Assembly: GCF_003996855.1 (NCBI RefSeq)
Contig: NZ_NRQY01000001.1
Location: 1,945,676 to 2,009,675, forward strand
Direction: 5' to 3'
Length of the DNA: 64,000 bases
From: Morganella morganii
GTDB lineage: Bacteria > Pseudomonadota > Gammaproteobacteria > Enterobacterales > Enterobacteriaceae
Below are positions 26,444 through 36,595 of this stretch, piece by piece. The translations under genes and the position numbers were made by a program. Within the stretch, counting starts at the first letter, position 1, and each line of letters opens with the position of its first letter. The notes under the pieces were generated by a model. That model was not told the origin of the DNA. It worked only from the letters and a program-made list of their open reading frames with translations, and searched no databases.

Positions 26444-27520
26444 TTACAGAACGTTAATGCAGTTCAGTTCTTTGAATGCTTTTTCCAGACGTTCGATCAT
26501 AGACTGCTGACCGGCACGTAACCAGACACGCGGGTCATAGTATTTTTTGTTCGGCTTGTCTTCGCCTTCCGGGTTACCCAGCTGCCCCTGTAAATAACCT
26601 TCATTTTTCTGGTAGTAGTGCAGGATACCTTCCCAGGTCGCCCACTGAGTATCGGTGTCGATATTCATTTTGACCACACCGTAACCCACTGCTTCTTTGA
26701 TTTCTTCCGCAGTAGAGCCGGAACCGCCGTGGAATACGAAATCCAGGCTGTTGTGCGGCAGGTTATATTTCTCAGACACATAGTCCTGGGAATTACGCAG
26801 AATTTTCGGCGTTAACTGCACGTTACCCGGCTTGTAAACACCGTGCACGTTACCGAATGACGCCGCGATAGTGAAACGCGGGCTGATGGCATTCAGTTTT
26901 TCATAGGCATACGCCACATCTTCCGGCTGGGTGTACAGAGCAGAGTTATCGAGGTGGGAGTTATCCACGCCGTCTTCCTCACCACCGGTGCAGCCCAGTT
27001 CGATTTCCAGAGTCATACCGATTTTTGCCATACGGGCCAGGTACTTGCTGCAAATCTCAATGTTTTCTTCCAGTGACTCTTCTGACAGGTCGATCATGTG
27101 AGAAGAGAACAGAGGTTTGCCGGTCGCGGCAAAGTGTTTCTCACCGGCGTCCAGCAGGCCGTCTAACCACGGCAGTAATTTTTTCGCACAGTGGTCAGTA
27201 TGCAGGATCACCGGCACACCGTAATATTCTGCCATCTGATGCACATGATGCGCACCGGAAATTGCGCCCAGAACAGCGGACTGCTGACCTTCGCCTTTAA
27301 AACCTTTACCGGCGATAAATGCAGCACCGCCGTTAGAAAACTGAACAATAACAGGCGCACCGGCTTTAGCCGCCGATTCCAATACGGCGTTGATCGAGTC
27401 TGTCCCGACGCAGTTTACCGCTGGCAGTGCAAACTTATTCTCTTTGGCTACCGCAAAGATTTTCTGAACATCATCGCCAGTGACGACACCGGGTTTTACA
27501 AAATCAAAAACTTTAGACAT
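26444..27520 (-). CDS. fbaA: Class II fructose-bisphosphate aldolase
   Basis: Zinc-dependent cleavage of fructose-1,6-bisphosphate to dihydroxyacetone phosphate and glyceraldehyde-3-phosphate. 358 residues, the usual FbaA length. The zinc/catalytic segment VILHTDHCAKKLLPW is near residue 105. The class II signature acidic region GCTGGEEDGVDN lies near residue 176, and the phosphate-binding FHGGSGST near residue 264. It is the last gene of the epd-pgk-fbaA operon, 79 bp after pgk. Confidence 0.97.
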   Translation of the reverse strand: MSKVFDFVKPGVVTGDDVQKIFAVAKENKFALPAVNCVGTDSINAVLESAAKAGAPVIVQFSNGGAAFIAGKGFKGEGQQSAVLGAISGAHHVHQMAEYYGVPVILHTDHCAKKLLPWLDGLLDAGEKHFAATGKPLFSSHMIDLSEESLEENIEICSKYLARMAKIGMTLEIELGCTGGEEDGVDNSHLDNSALYTQPEDVAYAYEKLNAISPRFTIAASFGNVHGVYKPGNVQLTPKILRNSQDYVSEKYNLPHNSLDFVFHGGSGSTAEEIKEAVGYGVVKMNIDTDTQWATWEGILHYYQKNEGYLQGQLGNPEGEDKPNKKYYDPRVWLRAGQQSMIERLEKAFKELNCINVL

Positions 27521-27555
27521 GTCAAATTTCCTGTATTGGTCTTTCGGAAGTTGTC

Positions 27556-27577
27556 ACGGGCGGCCTGCACCGCCCGT
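27556..27577 (-). other. Intercistronic hairpin between pgk and fbaA
   Basis: ACGGGCGG with CCGCCCGT forms a perfect 8-bp stem with a 6-base loop and no T-run. It lies in the pgk-fbaA gap and may serve as an mRNA processing or stability element. Confidence 0.55.
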
Positions 27578-27599
27578 TGTTGTCATCTGATTATGACTG

Positions 27600-28763
27600 T
27601 TACTGTTTTGCACGTTCTTCGAGCATCACGACGGCAGGCAGTTTTTTGCCTTCGACGAATTCCAGGAATGCGCCGCCGCCGGTGGAGATGTAGGAGATTT
27701 TGTCAGCAATGCCGAATAAATCGATAGCAGCCAGGGTATCACCACCGCCTGCGATGGAGAATGCGTTGCTGTCAGCAATCGCGTTAGCCACGATCTCTGT
27801 TCCTTTACGGAAGTTAGGGAACTCAAACACGCCGACCGGGCCATTCCACAGAATAGTTTTGGCACTTTTCAGGATTTCAGCCAGGTGCAGTGCGGATTCA
27901 TCACCGATATCCAGTACCTGCTCATCATCTTTGATGTCATTGGCTGATTTCAGCACCGCTTCTGCGGTTTCTGAGAACTCAGTCGCCACGCGGACATCAA
28001 CAGGAACCGGGATATCACAGGTACTGAGTAATTTTTTCGCTTCCGGAATCAGGTCATCTTCATACAGTGAGCGGCCGACATTGTGCCCTTCTGCTGCAAT
28101 AAAGGTATTGGCGATACCGCCGCCGACAATGATTTGATCCGCAATTTTGGACAGGGAGTCCAGCACAGTCAGTTTGGTGGATACTTTGGAGCCGCCGACA
28201 ATCGCCACCATCGGACGCGCCGGGTTATCCAGTGCTTTGCCGAGTGCATCCAGCTCCGCCCACAAGAGCGGGCCGGCACAGGCAACAGGGGCAAATTTTG
28301 CCACGCCGTGAGTCGATGCCTGGGCGCGGTGTGCAGTACCGAAAGCGTCCATCACAAAAATATCGCACAGAGCGGCGTACTGTTTAGACAGGGTTTCGTC
28401 GTCTTTTTTCTCACCTTTGTTAAAGCGGACGTTTTCCAGTACCACCAGCTCACCGGCATTCAGTTCAAGGCCGTTGAGGTAATCTTTTTCCAGGCGCACC
28501 GGGCAGCTCAGTTTATCTGCCAGATAATCAACAACCGGTTTCAGTGAAAACTCTTCGTTGTATTCCCCTTCAACCGGACGGCCGAGGTGAGAGGTCACCA
28601 TGACTTTGGCACCCTGTTTCAGTGCGGCTTCAATTGTCGGGAGCGAGGCACGGATACGTGCATCAGAGGTAACTTTGCCATTTTTGACAGGAACGTTCAG
28701 GTCAGCACGGATAAAAATACGTTTACCCGCCAGATCCAGATCGGTCATCTTAATTACGGACAT
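27600..28763 (-). CDS. pgk: Phosphoglycerate kinase
   Basis: Transfers phosphate from 1,3-bisphosphoglycerate to ADP in glycolysis. 387 residues, standard length. The substrate-binding signature [16 protein letters not shown] is at residues 14-29, [18 protein letters not shown] near residue 58, and the nucleotide-binding loop [17 protein letters not shown] near residue 365. Middle gene of the conserved epd-pgk-fbaA operon; intact. Confidence 0.97.
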   Translation of the reverse strand: MSVIKMTDLDLAGKRIFIRADLNVPVKNGKVTSDARIRASLPTIEAALKQGAKVMVTSHLGRPVEGEYNEEFSLKPVVDYLADKLSCPVRLEKDYLNGLELNAGELVVLENVRFNKGEKKDDETLSKQYAALCDIFVMDAFGTAHRAQASTHGVAKFAPVACAGPLLWAELDALGKALDNPARPMVAIVGGSKVSTKLTVLDSLSKIADQIIVGGGIANTFIAAEGHNVGRSLYEDDLIPEAKKLLSTCDIPVPVDVRVATEFSETAEAVLKSANDIKDDEQVLDIGDESALHLAEILKSAKTILWNGPVGVFEFPNFRKGTEIVANAIADSNAFSIAGGGDTLAAIDLFGIADKISYISTGGGAFLEFVEGKKLPAVVMLEERAKQ

Positions 28764-28832
28764 GGTGAATCCTCTTGTTGATTCTCTTATCAGTTAAATT
28801 GTGTTCAATTTTCTGCCGGGGCACGCCGTCCC

Positions 28833-29855
28833 TCAGTGAAAACCTGCCTCAGCCATTGCCAGAGTGGTATCCAGCATACGGTTCGCAAAGCCCCATTCGT
28901 TATCACACCAGACCAGCATTTTTATCAGATGCTGTCCGCTGACGCGGGTCTGTGTGCCGTCAACGATAGCACTGTGCGGATCATGGTTAAAATCCGCCGA
29001 GACTAACGGTAACTCTGTGTAGTCCACTATACCACGAAATGCCCCCGTCGCTGCGTTTTGCAGAAGGCGGTTTACATCCTGTGTGGTGACATTACTTTTG
29101 ACGGTAACGCTCAAATCAATCGCCGTCACATTAATTGTAGGCACCCGGACTGAAATCGCCTCAAAATGATCTTCAAATTTCGGGAAAATCCGCCTGACCC
29201 CCGCAGCCAGTTTGGTATCCACCGGAATGATGGAGTGCCCGGCCGCCCGCGTGCGCCGTAAATCGCTGTGATAGGCATCAATCACCGGCTGATCATTCAT
29301 CGCCGCGTGAATGGTGGTCACCGTACCGGACTCGATTCCGAATCCCTCATCCAGTAATTTTATCACCGGAATGATGCAGTTAGTGGTACAAGACGCGTTC
29401 GATACAATTTTATCCTGTGCTGTCAGTGTCTTATGGTTAACACCGTAGACAATGGTGGCATCCAGGTCATTACCGCCGGGATGGGAAAACAGGACTTTTT
29501 TCGCGCCGTTGGCGATATGCGCCAATCCGTCATCACGGGAGCCGTACACACCGCTGCAATCAAGCACCACATCCACACCCAGTTCCGCCCAGGGCAACTG
29601 ATGAATATCCGCCTCATGCAGGATACAGATAGTGTCATCACCGACTTTCAGAGTATTTTTATCTGTCAGCTGCACCGTTTTAAAAAAGCGTCCGTGGCTT
29701 GTGTCATATTGAAGCAAGTGTGCAATACCTTCGGAATCCGCCAGCTCATTAATAGCAACAACGGTAATCTGCTTATTACGCCCGGTTTCATACAACGCCC
29801 GCAGCACACTCCGCCCGATTCGCCCAAACCCGTTGATTGCAATTTTTATTGTCAT
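28833..29855 (-). CDS. epd: D-erythrose-4-phosphate dehydrogenase
   Basis: A GapA-like enzyme that oxidises erythrose-4-phosphate towards pyridoxal-phosphate synthesis. 340 residues from the 29855 start, which follows CTGAGGATATT and gives the usual N-terminus [15 protein letters not shown]; seven further upstream codons are open but unsupported. The catalytic Cys lies in [13 protein letters not shown] near residue 152. The first position in the operon with pgk and fbaA identifies it as Epd rather than GapA. Confidence 0.94.
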   Translation of the reverse strand: MTIKIAINGFGRIGRSVLRALYETGRNKQITVVAINELADSEGIAHLLQYDTSHGRFFKTVQLTDKNTLKVGDDTICILHEADIHQLPWAELGVDVVLDCSGVYGSRDDGLAHIANGAKKVLFSHPGGNDLDATIVYGVNHKTLTAQDKIVSNASCTTNCIIPVIKLLDEGFGIESGTVTTIHAAMNDQPVIDAYHSDLRRTRAAGHSIIPVDTKLAAGVRRIFPKFEDHFEAISVRVPTINVTAIDLSVTVKSNVTTQDVNRLLQNAATGAFRGIVDYTELPLVSADFNHDPHSAIVDGTQTRVSGQHLIKMLVWCDNEWGFANRMLDTTLAMAEAGFH

Positions 29856-30057
29856 AATATCCTCAGAAATAGCCAAATTATCAGCGAACTAAGAATAACG
29901 GACTCACGGATTTTTGTACGGGGTATTTATCATAGAAACCGCATTCTTTTTTATTCAGTGCGGTACTATTAGCAGACCCGGATACTGAAACGGTTCAGTT
30001 TTATAAACACAGGTTATGCTAAATGAAAAAAGATCGCAAGATAGTCAGACAGGCAAA

Positions 30058-30100
30058 GATAAAAAAAAGCGCATTCGGTCAAAAAAACCGGAATGCGCTT
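30058..30100 (-). terminator. Rho-independent terminator after tktA
   Basis: On the - strand a 10-bp stem AAGCGCATTC with GAATGCGCTT, extended by GGT/ACC, is followed by a run of eight T. It lies 20 bp beyond the tktA stop, between tktA and epd. Confidence 0.9.
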
Positions 30101-30120
30101 TCAGAATCTGTATCAGCAGA

Positions 30121-32115
30121 TTATTTCAGCAGGGCTTTCGCCTGAGAAACCACGTTCTCAACAGTGAAACCAAATTCACTGAACAGTTGGCCTGCCGGTG
30201 CAGATTCACCGAATGAATGCATGCCAACAATAGCACCCTGAAGACCGGTGTATTTGAACCAGTAATCCGCAATACCCGCTTCAACAGCAACACGTGCTGT
30301 TACCGCTGACGGCAGAACAGATTCACGGTAAGCGACATCCTGTTTGTCGAATGCATCGGTGGACGGCATGGATACCACGCGTGCTTTACGACCTTCGGCT
30401 GTCAGCTGCTCGTATGCTTTCACGGCCAGTTCCACTTCAGAACCGGTGGCAATCAGAATCACGTCCGGCTGACCTGCGCAATCTTTCAGGATATACGCCC
30501 CTTTTTCAATATCTGCCAGCTGCTGCGCGGTACGCGGCTGCTGTGCCAGATTCTGACGGGAGAAAATCAGGGATGTCGGGCCGTTTTTACGCTCAATCGC
30601 GTATTTCCAGGCTACCGCAGATTCCACCTGGTCACACGGACGCCATGTGCTCATGTTTGGTGTCACACGCAGGCTGGCGATTTGCTCAACCGGCTGGTGA
30701 GTCGGGCCGTCTTCACCCAGACCGATAGAGTCATGAGTGTAAACGAAGATGCTGCGGATCTTCATCAGCGCCGCCATACGCACCGCGTTACGGGCATATT
30801 CAACGAACATCAGGAAGGTGGCGCCGTAAGGAATGAAACCGCCGTGCAGGGCGATACCGTTCATGATGGCAGACATGCCGAACTCACGCACGCCGTAGTG
30901 AATGTAGTTACCCGCTTTGTCTTCATTAATTGGCGCAGAGCCGGACCACATGGTCAGGTTACTCGGTGCCAGGTCAGCGGAACCGCCCATAAACTCAGGC
31001 AGCACTTTACCGAACGCTTCCAGTGCATTTTGTGATGCTTTACGGCTGGCAATGCTGGCCGGGTTATCCTGGAGGTTCTGAATGAAGGCGTTTGCATCCG
31101 CTTCCCACTGTGCAGGCAGCTCACCGTTTACACGGCGGCGGTATTCGCGGGCCAGTTCAGGGAAGGCTTTTTCGTAGTGAGCGAATTTCACATCCCACTC
31201 AGATTCAGCAGCAGCACCGGCTTTCTTCGCATCCCACTCAGTATAGATTTCCTGCGGGATTTCGAATGGCGCATACGGCCAGTTCAGTGCTTCACGGGTG
31301 GCCGCGATTTCCGCATCACCTAACGGAGAACCGTGTGCATCCGCAGTACCGGCTTTCTTCGGCGAACCGAAACCGATAACGGTTTTGCACATCAGCAGGG
31401 ATGGTTTGTCAGTGACCGCTTTTGCTTCTTCAACGGCAGCTTTGATCTGGTCAGGATTGTGACCGTCAATGCCGCGCACGACGTGCCAGCCGTAAGCTTC
31501 AAAACGTTTGGCGGTATCATCAGTGAACCAGCCCTGAACATTACCGTCGATGGAAATGCCGTTGTCATCGTAGAAGGCAACCAGTTTACCCAGTTTCAGG
31601 GTACCGGCCAGCGAGCAGGCCTCGTGGGAGATCCCTTCCATCATACAGCCGTCGCCCATAAAGGCGTAGGTGTGGTGATCAACAATATCGTGACCCGGAC
31701 GGTTGAACTGCGCCGCCAGTGTCTGTTCTGCCACAGCAAAACCAACTGCGTTTGCGATACCCTGGCCTAACGGGCCGGTGGTGGTTTCCACGCCCGGGGT
31801 GTAACCGTATTCAGGGTGACCCGGGGTTTTGGAATGCAGCTGACGGAAGGCTTTTAAGTCGTCCACCGATACATCATACCCAGTGAGATGCAGCAGGCTG
31901 TAAATCAGCATTGAGCCGTGACCGTTTGACAGCACAAAGCGGTCACGATCACTCCAGTGCGGGTTTGACGGGTTGTGCTTCAGATAGTCGCGCCACAGTA
32001 CTTCCGCGATATCAGCCATGCCCATTGGTGCGCCGGGGTGTCCGGAATTTGCCTTTTGCACCGCGTCCATGCTCAGGAAACGAATCGCATTAGCAAGAGT
32101 TTTACGAGAGGTCAT
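30121..32115 (-). CDS. tktA: Transketolase
   Basis: Thiamine-diphosphate enzyme of the pentose phosphate pathway. 664 residues, standard. The N-terminal signature [20 protein letters not shown] is at residues 13-32. The ThDP motif begins at [13 protein letters not shown] near residue 155. The pyrimidine domain has [14 protein letters not shown] near residue 430 and [15 protein letters not shown] near residue 460. Upstream of epd, with its own terminator. Assigned tktA by similarity and position; only one paralogue is in view, so tktA versus tktB is a naming choice. Confidence 0.94.
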   Translation of the reverse strand: MTSRKTLANAIRFLSMDAVQKANSGHPGAPMGMADIAEVLWRDYLKHNPSNPHWSDRDRFVLSNGHGSMLIYSLLHLTGYDVSVDDLKAFRQLHSKTPGHPEYGYTPGVETTTGPLGQGIANAVGFAVAEQTLAAQFNRPGHDIVDHHTYAFMGDGCMMEGISHEACSLAGTLKLGKLVAFYDDNGISIDGNVQGWFTDDTAKRFEAYGWHVVRGIDGHNPDQIKAAVEEAKAVTDKPSLLMCKTVIGFGSPKKAGTADAHGSPLGDAEIAATREALNWPYAPFEIPQEIYTEWDAKKAGAAAESEWDVKFAHYEKAFPELAREYRRRVNGELPAQWEADANAFIQNLQDNPASIASRKASQNALEAFGKVLPEFMGGSADLAPSNLTMWSGSAPINEDKAGNYIHYGVREFGMSAIMNGIALHGGFIPYGATFLMFVEYARNAVRMAALMKIRSIFVYTHDSIGLGEDGPTHQPVEQIASLRVTPNMSTWRPCDQVESAVAWKYAIERKNGPTSLIFSRQNLAQQPRTAQQLADIEKGAYILKDCAGQPDVILIATGSEVELAVKAYEQLTAEGRKARVVSMPSTDAFDKQDVAYRESVLPSAVTARVAVEAGIADYWFKYTGLQGAIVGMHSFGESAPAGQLFSEFGFTVENVVSQAKALLK

Positions 32116-32463
32116 TGTCTACTCCAGGTTCGGATAAAAAGCAGATACAGGCTATTTTCGCAGTGCCGCGCACGGATGGCAATCCTTATCACCGGTCAGA
32201 GGCAAAGGGTCGGTGCTGAAAAGACAACGATGAGACGCCGGGCGAGGCTTGTCTGAGGACAGAAACAACACTTCGCACAGGCGGCATTTTCGCTGACTAA
32301 ATCGTTTTAGCACCAGGTATTGCGCAACAGCGGAAGTGACCTATTAAACCCGATTACCACAATGAATAGCAAGCGGAAATACCGCATTCTGTGCGCTTAT
32401 CCGGCGGACGGCGGGAGTTTCCTGCCGGTGGCGGAAAAATTCCGCTTACCGGCAGAAAAAATA
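32116..32463. other. tktA upstream region with a large hairpin near the NCS2 gene end
   Basis: No convincing gene; a 62-codon open frame (32320-32508, + strand) overlaps the NCS2 gene end and has no ribosome site. The right part carries the tktA promoter. At 32422-32455 CTGCCGGT-G-GCGGAA / TTCCGC-TT-ACCGGCAG forms a long, nearly perfect hairpin 9 bp beyond the NCS2 stop. On the - strand no T-run follows it, so it is a weak or Rho-assisted terminator, or a 3' mRNA stabiliser. Confidence 0.55.
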
Positions 32464-33801
32464 TTACGATTTTTCTTTTTTACCGATCACGCTGTCAAAA
32501 TTAAATAAAAGATTCAGTATGATAGCCAGAACAAAGGTCACTATCACACCCTGGGAAAGAATAATCCGCAACATTTCCGGCAGCTGAGAAAGGGCTTCCC
32601 TCTGGCCGTTAAACATCAGCCCGACACTGACTGAAATCCCGACGACCATCATATTGCCCATTTTGGTCATATCGACCGATTTTGTCAGTGTGTCTATCCC
32701 GGCCACCGTAATAAAAGCAAAAATCACCAGAGTCGCGCCACCGAAAACAGAGGCCGGGATCATGGTCGCAATCGCGGAAAATTTGGGAATAATACTGAGG
32801 ATAATCAGGATCACACCACTGCATGCTGTCACATAACGGCTGCGCACACCGGAAATAATAATCACCCCGGCATTGTTAATAAAAGAGGTCAGCGGCGTAC
32901 AGTTAAACAGCCCGGAAATGGTCACCGCCACCCCTTCCCCGCGCATCGGGGAATTCAGGGCATTACCTTCCATAGAGCGGTTACACAGGCGGCCGACAGT
33001 GGAGAAAGTACCGACAGAATCCAGTGTGGCCATAAAGGTACCGAGGAACATCAGAATAATGGCGGTCAGATCAAACTGAATGCCGTAATGGGCGGGACGG
33101 ACAAACGAAAACCAGCCGGCGCTGCTCACCGGACCGAAATTGACCATATCCATCACCACTGCCACCAGGGTGGCCACGATCAGGCCGATAAGAATCGACA
33201 TTTCCCGCAATGCGCCTTTACCGAAGCGGTTTAACAGCACAATCACCGCGATAGTCAGCACGCCGAGAAAAATACCGGCCGGGTCGCCGTAGGAAGCTTC
33301 CCCCGGATAGCCGACAATCCCGGAAAACGAGACCGGTAACAGGGAAACGCCGAGCATAATAAGATAACAACCGATAACTATCGGTTTGAATAAGAAGGCA
33401 ATTTTTCCGTACAACGGCGCAAGAAAGAACAGCAGAACCCCGGAGACCAGTGTCCCGCCGAAAACATAAGGCAGTGACTCAATTCCCCCGCCGAACTGCG
33501 AGGCGATAATAAAAACCGGCGGCATCGCCACAAACGAGGTGCCGAGGATCAGCGGCAGACTGACGCCGACATATTTGGTGATACTCAGTGACTGGATAAG
33601 TGTCCCCACGCCGGAGACAAAAATCGCCGCAGCAATCAGCAGAGTGGTATCTTCCTGCGACAGTTTCAGAACCTGGGAAATCACTATCGGCACGGCAATG
33701 GTGCCGGTAAACATGGCAAAAATATGCTGAACAGCATACGGAAACAGTTTCCGCATCGGCATCATTTCATTAACTTCATCACTCCCGGTGTTTGTTTTCA
33801 T
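32464..33801 (-). CDS. NCS2-family uracil/xanthine/uric-acid permease
   Basis: A 445-residue inner-membrane nucleobase transporter with about 13 hydrophobic segments. NCS2 hallmarks are visible: QHIFAMFTGTIAVPIVIS near residue 20, SGVGTLIQS near residue 58, and the conserved ATLDSVGTFSTVGRL and LFNCTPLTSFINNAGVI segments in the second half. The start at 33801 follows CAGAGG; a 36-codon longer frame is unsupported. Xanthine or uric acid is the likely substrate class by similarity to XanP/UacT/PbuX proteins, but sequence alone does not settle it. It stands alone between tktA and the tRNA gene. Confidence 0.85.
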   Translation of the reverse strand: MKTNTGSDEVNEMMPMRKLFPYAVQHIFAMFTGTIAVPIVISQVLKLSQEDTTLLIAAAIFVSGVGTLIQSLSITKYVGVSLPLILGTSFVAMPPVFIIASQFGGGIESLPYVFGGTLVSGVLLFFLAPLYGKIAFLFKPIVIGCYLIMLGVSLLPVSFSGIVGYPGEASYGDPAGIFLGVLTIAVIVLLNRFGKGALREMSILIGLIVATLVAVVMDMVNFGPVSSAGWFSFVRPAHYGIQFDLTAIILMFLGTFMATLDSVGTFSTVGRLCNRSMEGNALNSPMRGEGVAVTISGLFNCTPLTSFINNAGVIIISGVRSRYVTACSGVILIILSIIPKFSAIATMIPASVFGGATLVIFAFITVAGIDTLTKSVDMTKMGNMMVVGISVSVGLMFNGQREALSQLPEMLRIILSQGVIVTFVLAIILNLLFNFDSVIGKKEKS

Positions 33802-34011
33802 AAATGCAACCTCTGTGATTTGTTTTATTGTTTTTACCGGAACAGCGGCGACGGCCGCGCAACCGGTTACGGAAAACAAACAGCAAGATGTGTGCCAGCA
33901 CCTGAACATTATTTATTCACATAAAGCATGAGTGCGATCACAAAGCATTATCAAAATGATAAGAGAGGTAATACCGGGGGATGATAATGATACAACGCGA
34001 TTGTACAGCGC

Positions 34012-34047
34012 AAAAACAGAAAAGCCCTGACATTGCTGTCAGGGCTT
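34012..34047 (-). terminator. Rho-independent terminator after tRNA-Asp
   Basis: An 11-bp stem AAGCCCTGACA with TGTCAGGGCTT lies 9 bp past the tRNA 3' end; on the - strand it is followed by a T-rich stretch (CTTTTCTGTTTTTG). Confidence 0.88.
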
Positions 34048-34055
34048 CTGTAATC

Positions 34056-34132
34056 TGGCGGAACGGACGGGACTCGAACCCGCGACCCCCTGCGTGACAG
34101 GCAGGTATTCTAACCAACTGAACTACCGCTCC
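34056..34132 (-). tRNA. tRNA-Asp (anticodon GUC)
   Basis: On the - strand the 77-base sequence starts GGAGCGG and ends in CCGTTCCGCCA, with the CCA encoded. The anticodon arm CCTGC-CTGTCAC-GCAGG carries GTC, the T-loop is GGTTCGAGTCC and the D-loop AGTTGGTTAGA. The position downstream of dnaQ matches aspV in E. coli. Confidence 0.97.
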
Positions 34133-34299
34133 GTGTGTTCCTTTCCGAGAACGGTGCGGATAATACGATGCCGGTTCTCGTTCGTCAATACCTGATTTGT
34201 GTAAATCCATGCAATTGCACAGTTTTTCACCTGATAACACTGTTTTATACGGGTAATCGCACACTGGCGCCCGGTATCAGGGAAAGCAGTCATCTGCTT

Positions 34300-34572
34300 T
34301 CAGGGTGTGGTTTGTTTTTCCAGATCAAGCAGATAAATCATAGCCTCATCCCGGGTCTCCCCGCACATCTCCCGCGAGGGCTGTAAACCGGCACAGACTG
34401 CCGGACGCAGCGGCGAGCCGAAAATCAGACACAGATTTTGTGCTGACAACTGCACACAGCGGGTATTGGCCGGTTTACCCTCCGGCATACCGGGAATAGG
34501 GGATGAAATGGATGGCGCAGTGCAACAGGCACCGCAGCCGCTGCGGCATATGGTCAGCTCCGCCAGATGCAC
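34300..34572 (-). CDS. YkgJ-family cysteine-cluster protein
   Basis: A 90-residue protein with cysteines clustered at the N-terminus ([12 protein letters not shown], residues 9-20) and further Cys in [15 protein letters not shown] and [14 protein letters not shown], the pattern of the small YkgJ/UPF0153 zinc- or iron-binding family. Its start lies inside the 3' end of dnaQ (19 bp overlap), so it is translated from the dnaQ message. The metal and the function are unknown. Confidence 0.8.
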   Translation of the reverse strand: MHLAELTICRSGCGACCTAPSISSPIPGMPEGKPANTRCVQLSAQNLCLIFGSPLRPAVCAGLQPSREMCGETRDEAMIYLLDLEKQTTP

Positions 34573-35288
34573 GGATTGGCCCCTTTTTTCTCAGCCAGAT
34601 CCAGACGTGCTTCGTGCGCCGCGATTTCCTCATCCGTGGCATACACCACGCGCAGGCCGCTCTGAGGGCGGGCAATCCGCTGAATGGCCTGAACGTTCTC
34701 TTCGCCGCCGCTTTCATTATCCGCTGAAAAAGCCAGTGATGTCTGGCCGCCGGTCATCGCCAGATAGACATCCGACAAAATTTCGGCATCGAGTAACGCG
34801 CCGTGCAGCAGACGTTTAGAGTTATCTATCTGATAGCGATCGCATAACGCATCGAGGTTATTACGCTTACCCGGAAACAATTGTCTGGCGAGCTTTAAGC
34901 TGTCGGTAACCGTACAGAATTCAGTGGTCGGCGGGATACCCCGGTTCAGCTTGCGGAATTCATAATCCATAAAGCCGATATCGAAGGGTGCGTTATGAAT
35001 AACCAGTTCCGCCCCGCGGATAAATTCAATAAATTCATCTGCGATGTCGGCAAACACCGGTTTATCCATCAGGAATTCATCACTGATCCCGTGTACGCCG
35101 AACGCTTCCGGGTCCACCAGCCGGTCAGGCCGGATATACAGATGGAAGTTACGGCCGGTCAGGCGCCGGTTAATCACTTCAACCGCACCGATCTCAATAA
35201 TATTGTGCCCCTCGTAGTGGGCACCCAGTTTGTTCATACCGGTGGTTTCGGTATCGAGAACAATTTGTCGTGTAATATCAGTGCTCAT
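34554..35288 (-). CDS. dnaQ: DNA polymerase III epsilon subunit (3'-5' proofreading exonuclease)
   Basis: Proofreading subunit of the replicative polymerase core. 244 residues. Exo I is [10 protein letters not shown] at residues 9-18 (catalytic Asp and Glu), Exo II is [18 protein letters not shown] near residue 97, and Exo III is [17 protein letters not shown] with its catalytic His and Asp near residue 160. The C-terminal tail that binds the alpha subunit ends in [17 protein letters not shown]. The start at 35288 gives the usual MSTDITRQI; 13 further upstream codons are open but would collide with the rnhA leader. Divergent from rnhA with only 61 bp between them, as in E. coli. Confidence 0.96.
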   Translation of the reverse strand: MSTDITRQIVLDTETTGMNKLGAHYEGHNIIEIGAVEVINRRLTGRNFHLYIRPDRLVDPEAFGVHGISDEFLMDKPVFADIADEFIEFIRGAELVIHNAPFDIGFMDYEFRKLNRGIPPTTEFCTVTDSLKLARQLFPGKRNNLDALCDRYQIDNSKRLLHGALLDAEILSDVYLAMTGGQTSLAFSADNESGGEENVQAIQRIARPQSGLRVVYATDEEIAAHEARLDLAEKKGANPCIWRS

Positions 35289-35349
35289 AATGGCGTTTTG
35301 TGTCAGACTCAGGTAATTGCCAATCAATCAGAGGAAGAGTCTACCAGAG

Positions 35350-35820
35350 ATGAGTGACAAGGTAGAAATTTTCACCGACGGCTCCTGCCTCGGAAATCCC
35401 GGCCCCGGCGGCTACGGTGCGCTGCTGCGTTATAAAGGCCGAGAAAAAGCACTCAGCGGGGGCTTTTTTCTCACCACCAATAACCGGATGGAGCTGCTGG
35501 CCGCTATTGTGGCGCTGGAAACCCTCAAACGTCCGTGTGATATCGTGCTGACCACTGACAGCCAGTATGTCCGCCAGGGCATCACGCAGTGGATCCACAA
35601 CTGGAAACGGCGCGGCTGGCGCAAAGCGGATAAATCCCCGGTGGTGAATGTCGATTTATGGCAGCGACTGGATTCCGCTATCACCCGCCATCAGATTGAC
35701 TGGCAGTGGGTGAAAGGCCATGCCGGACATCCGGAAAACGAGCGCTGCGATGAACTCGCCCGCGCAGCGGCGGAATCCCCGTCACAGGACGATACCGGCT
35801 ATCAGCCTGCCGCTGAATAA
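35350..35820 (+). CDS. rnhA: Ribonuclease HI
   Basis: Cleaves RNA in RNA-DNA hybrids. 156 residues. Catalytic acidic residues are seen in [19 protein letters not shown] (Asp near residue 10), [13 protein letters not shown] (Glu near residue 48), [14 protein letters not shown] (Asp near residue 70) and [13 protein letters not shown] (Asp near residue 134). The start at 35350 begins the family N-terminus [10 protein letters not shown]. Divergent from dnaQ and convergent with yafS, a conserved arrangement. Confidence 0.96.
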   Translation: MSDKVEIFTDGSCLGNPGPGGYGALLRYKGREKALSGGFFLTTNNRMELLAAIVALETLKRPCDIVLTTDSQYVRQGITQWIHNWKRRGWRKADKSPVVNVDLWQRLDSAITRHQIDWQWVKGHAGHPENERCDELARAAAESPSQDDTGYQPAAE

Positions 35821-35823
35821 TCA

Positions 35824-36555
35824 TCAGCGGCGTTTCAGACAGCGCGGCGGCGTCTGCTGGCGTGTCGCGCCCACCACATTGTTCAGTTTCGGCCTCAGCA
35901 GACGCAGCTTCTGCGGTGTAAAAGTCAGCGGTACCGTGCGTTTGCGGGCCACAATCACCCCCAGACAGCCGAAAATCCGTGCATGCCGGTTACCGAAACT
36001 GTCCGGATCACACCAGGGGATTGGCGCGGTAAGCCGGTGATACATAATTTCGTAATTGAGCAAACTGAGCCAGTCGAGTATACGGAACTGTGAAAACATC
36101 CGGCTGCACTGCGGATGCTGATTCAGACGCCACGGGATCAATTTGCGCGCCCCCAGCAGGCTTAACGGGTTAAACCCGCTGATAATCAGCCAGCCGTCCT
36201 CAATCAGGACACGGTCAGCCTCGCGAAGCAGCCGGTGCGGATCACTGCTGTAGCCCAGATTATGTGCCAGCACACAGACATCCGCGGATTTGTCCAGAAA
36301 CGGCAATTGCGCCGCCTCCCCGAATACCTGTAAGGTGTTACCCTGCGGTGCCACATTCACCTGATGCGGGATCATGCAGTTGCTGCTGTCAATTTCACAG
36401 CTCAGTGCGCCGATCTTAATCAGGTGAAACCCGAACATTTTCGGCCACCAGGGCGCTAACTGTGCTTCCAGCGACTCCCGGAAGCGGCGTCCGCAGGGAA
36501 TATCGCACCACGAGTCCGGCATCGTCAGAGTTTTTGTCGCTCGTGCAGAAAACAT
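35824..36555 (-). CDS. yafS: SAM-dependent methyltransferase YafS
   Basis: A 243-residue class I methyltransferase-like protein. Landmarks match YafS: MFGFHLIKIGALSCEI near residue 40, LPFLDKSADVCVLAHNLGY near residue 84, DPHRLLREADRVLIEDGWLI near residue 104 and a basic C-terminus with NNVVGATRQ. The N-terminal SAM-binding strand is not the classic GxGxG. Substrate unknown. It is divergent from gloB with 40 bp between the starts and conserved next to it in enterobacteria. Confidence 0.88.
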   Translation of the reverse strand: MFSARATKTLTMPDSWCDIPCGRRFRESLEAQLAPWWPKMFGFHLIKIGALSCEIDSSNCMIPHQVNVAPQGNTLQVFGEAAQLPFLDKSADVCVLAHNLGYSSDPHRLLREADRVLIEDGWLIISGFNPLSLLGARKLIPWRLNQHPQCSRMFSQFRILDWLSLLNYEIMYHRLTAPIPWCDPDSFGNRHARIFGCLGVIVARKRTVPLTFTPQKLRLLRPKLNNVVGATRQQTPPRCLKRR

Positions 36556-36595
36556 GGCTTTATCCTTGGTTCACACTCAGAAAGGTGAGGTATCT

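Noticed and set aside
34056..34132. tRNA-Asp as an integration site for a mobile element
   Set aside because: No integrase gene and no repeated tRNA 3' end are seen in the following kilobases; flanking genes are conserved core genes.
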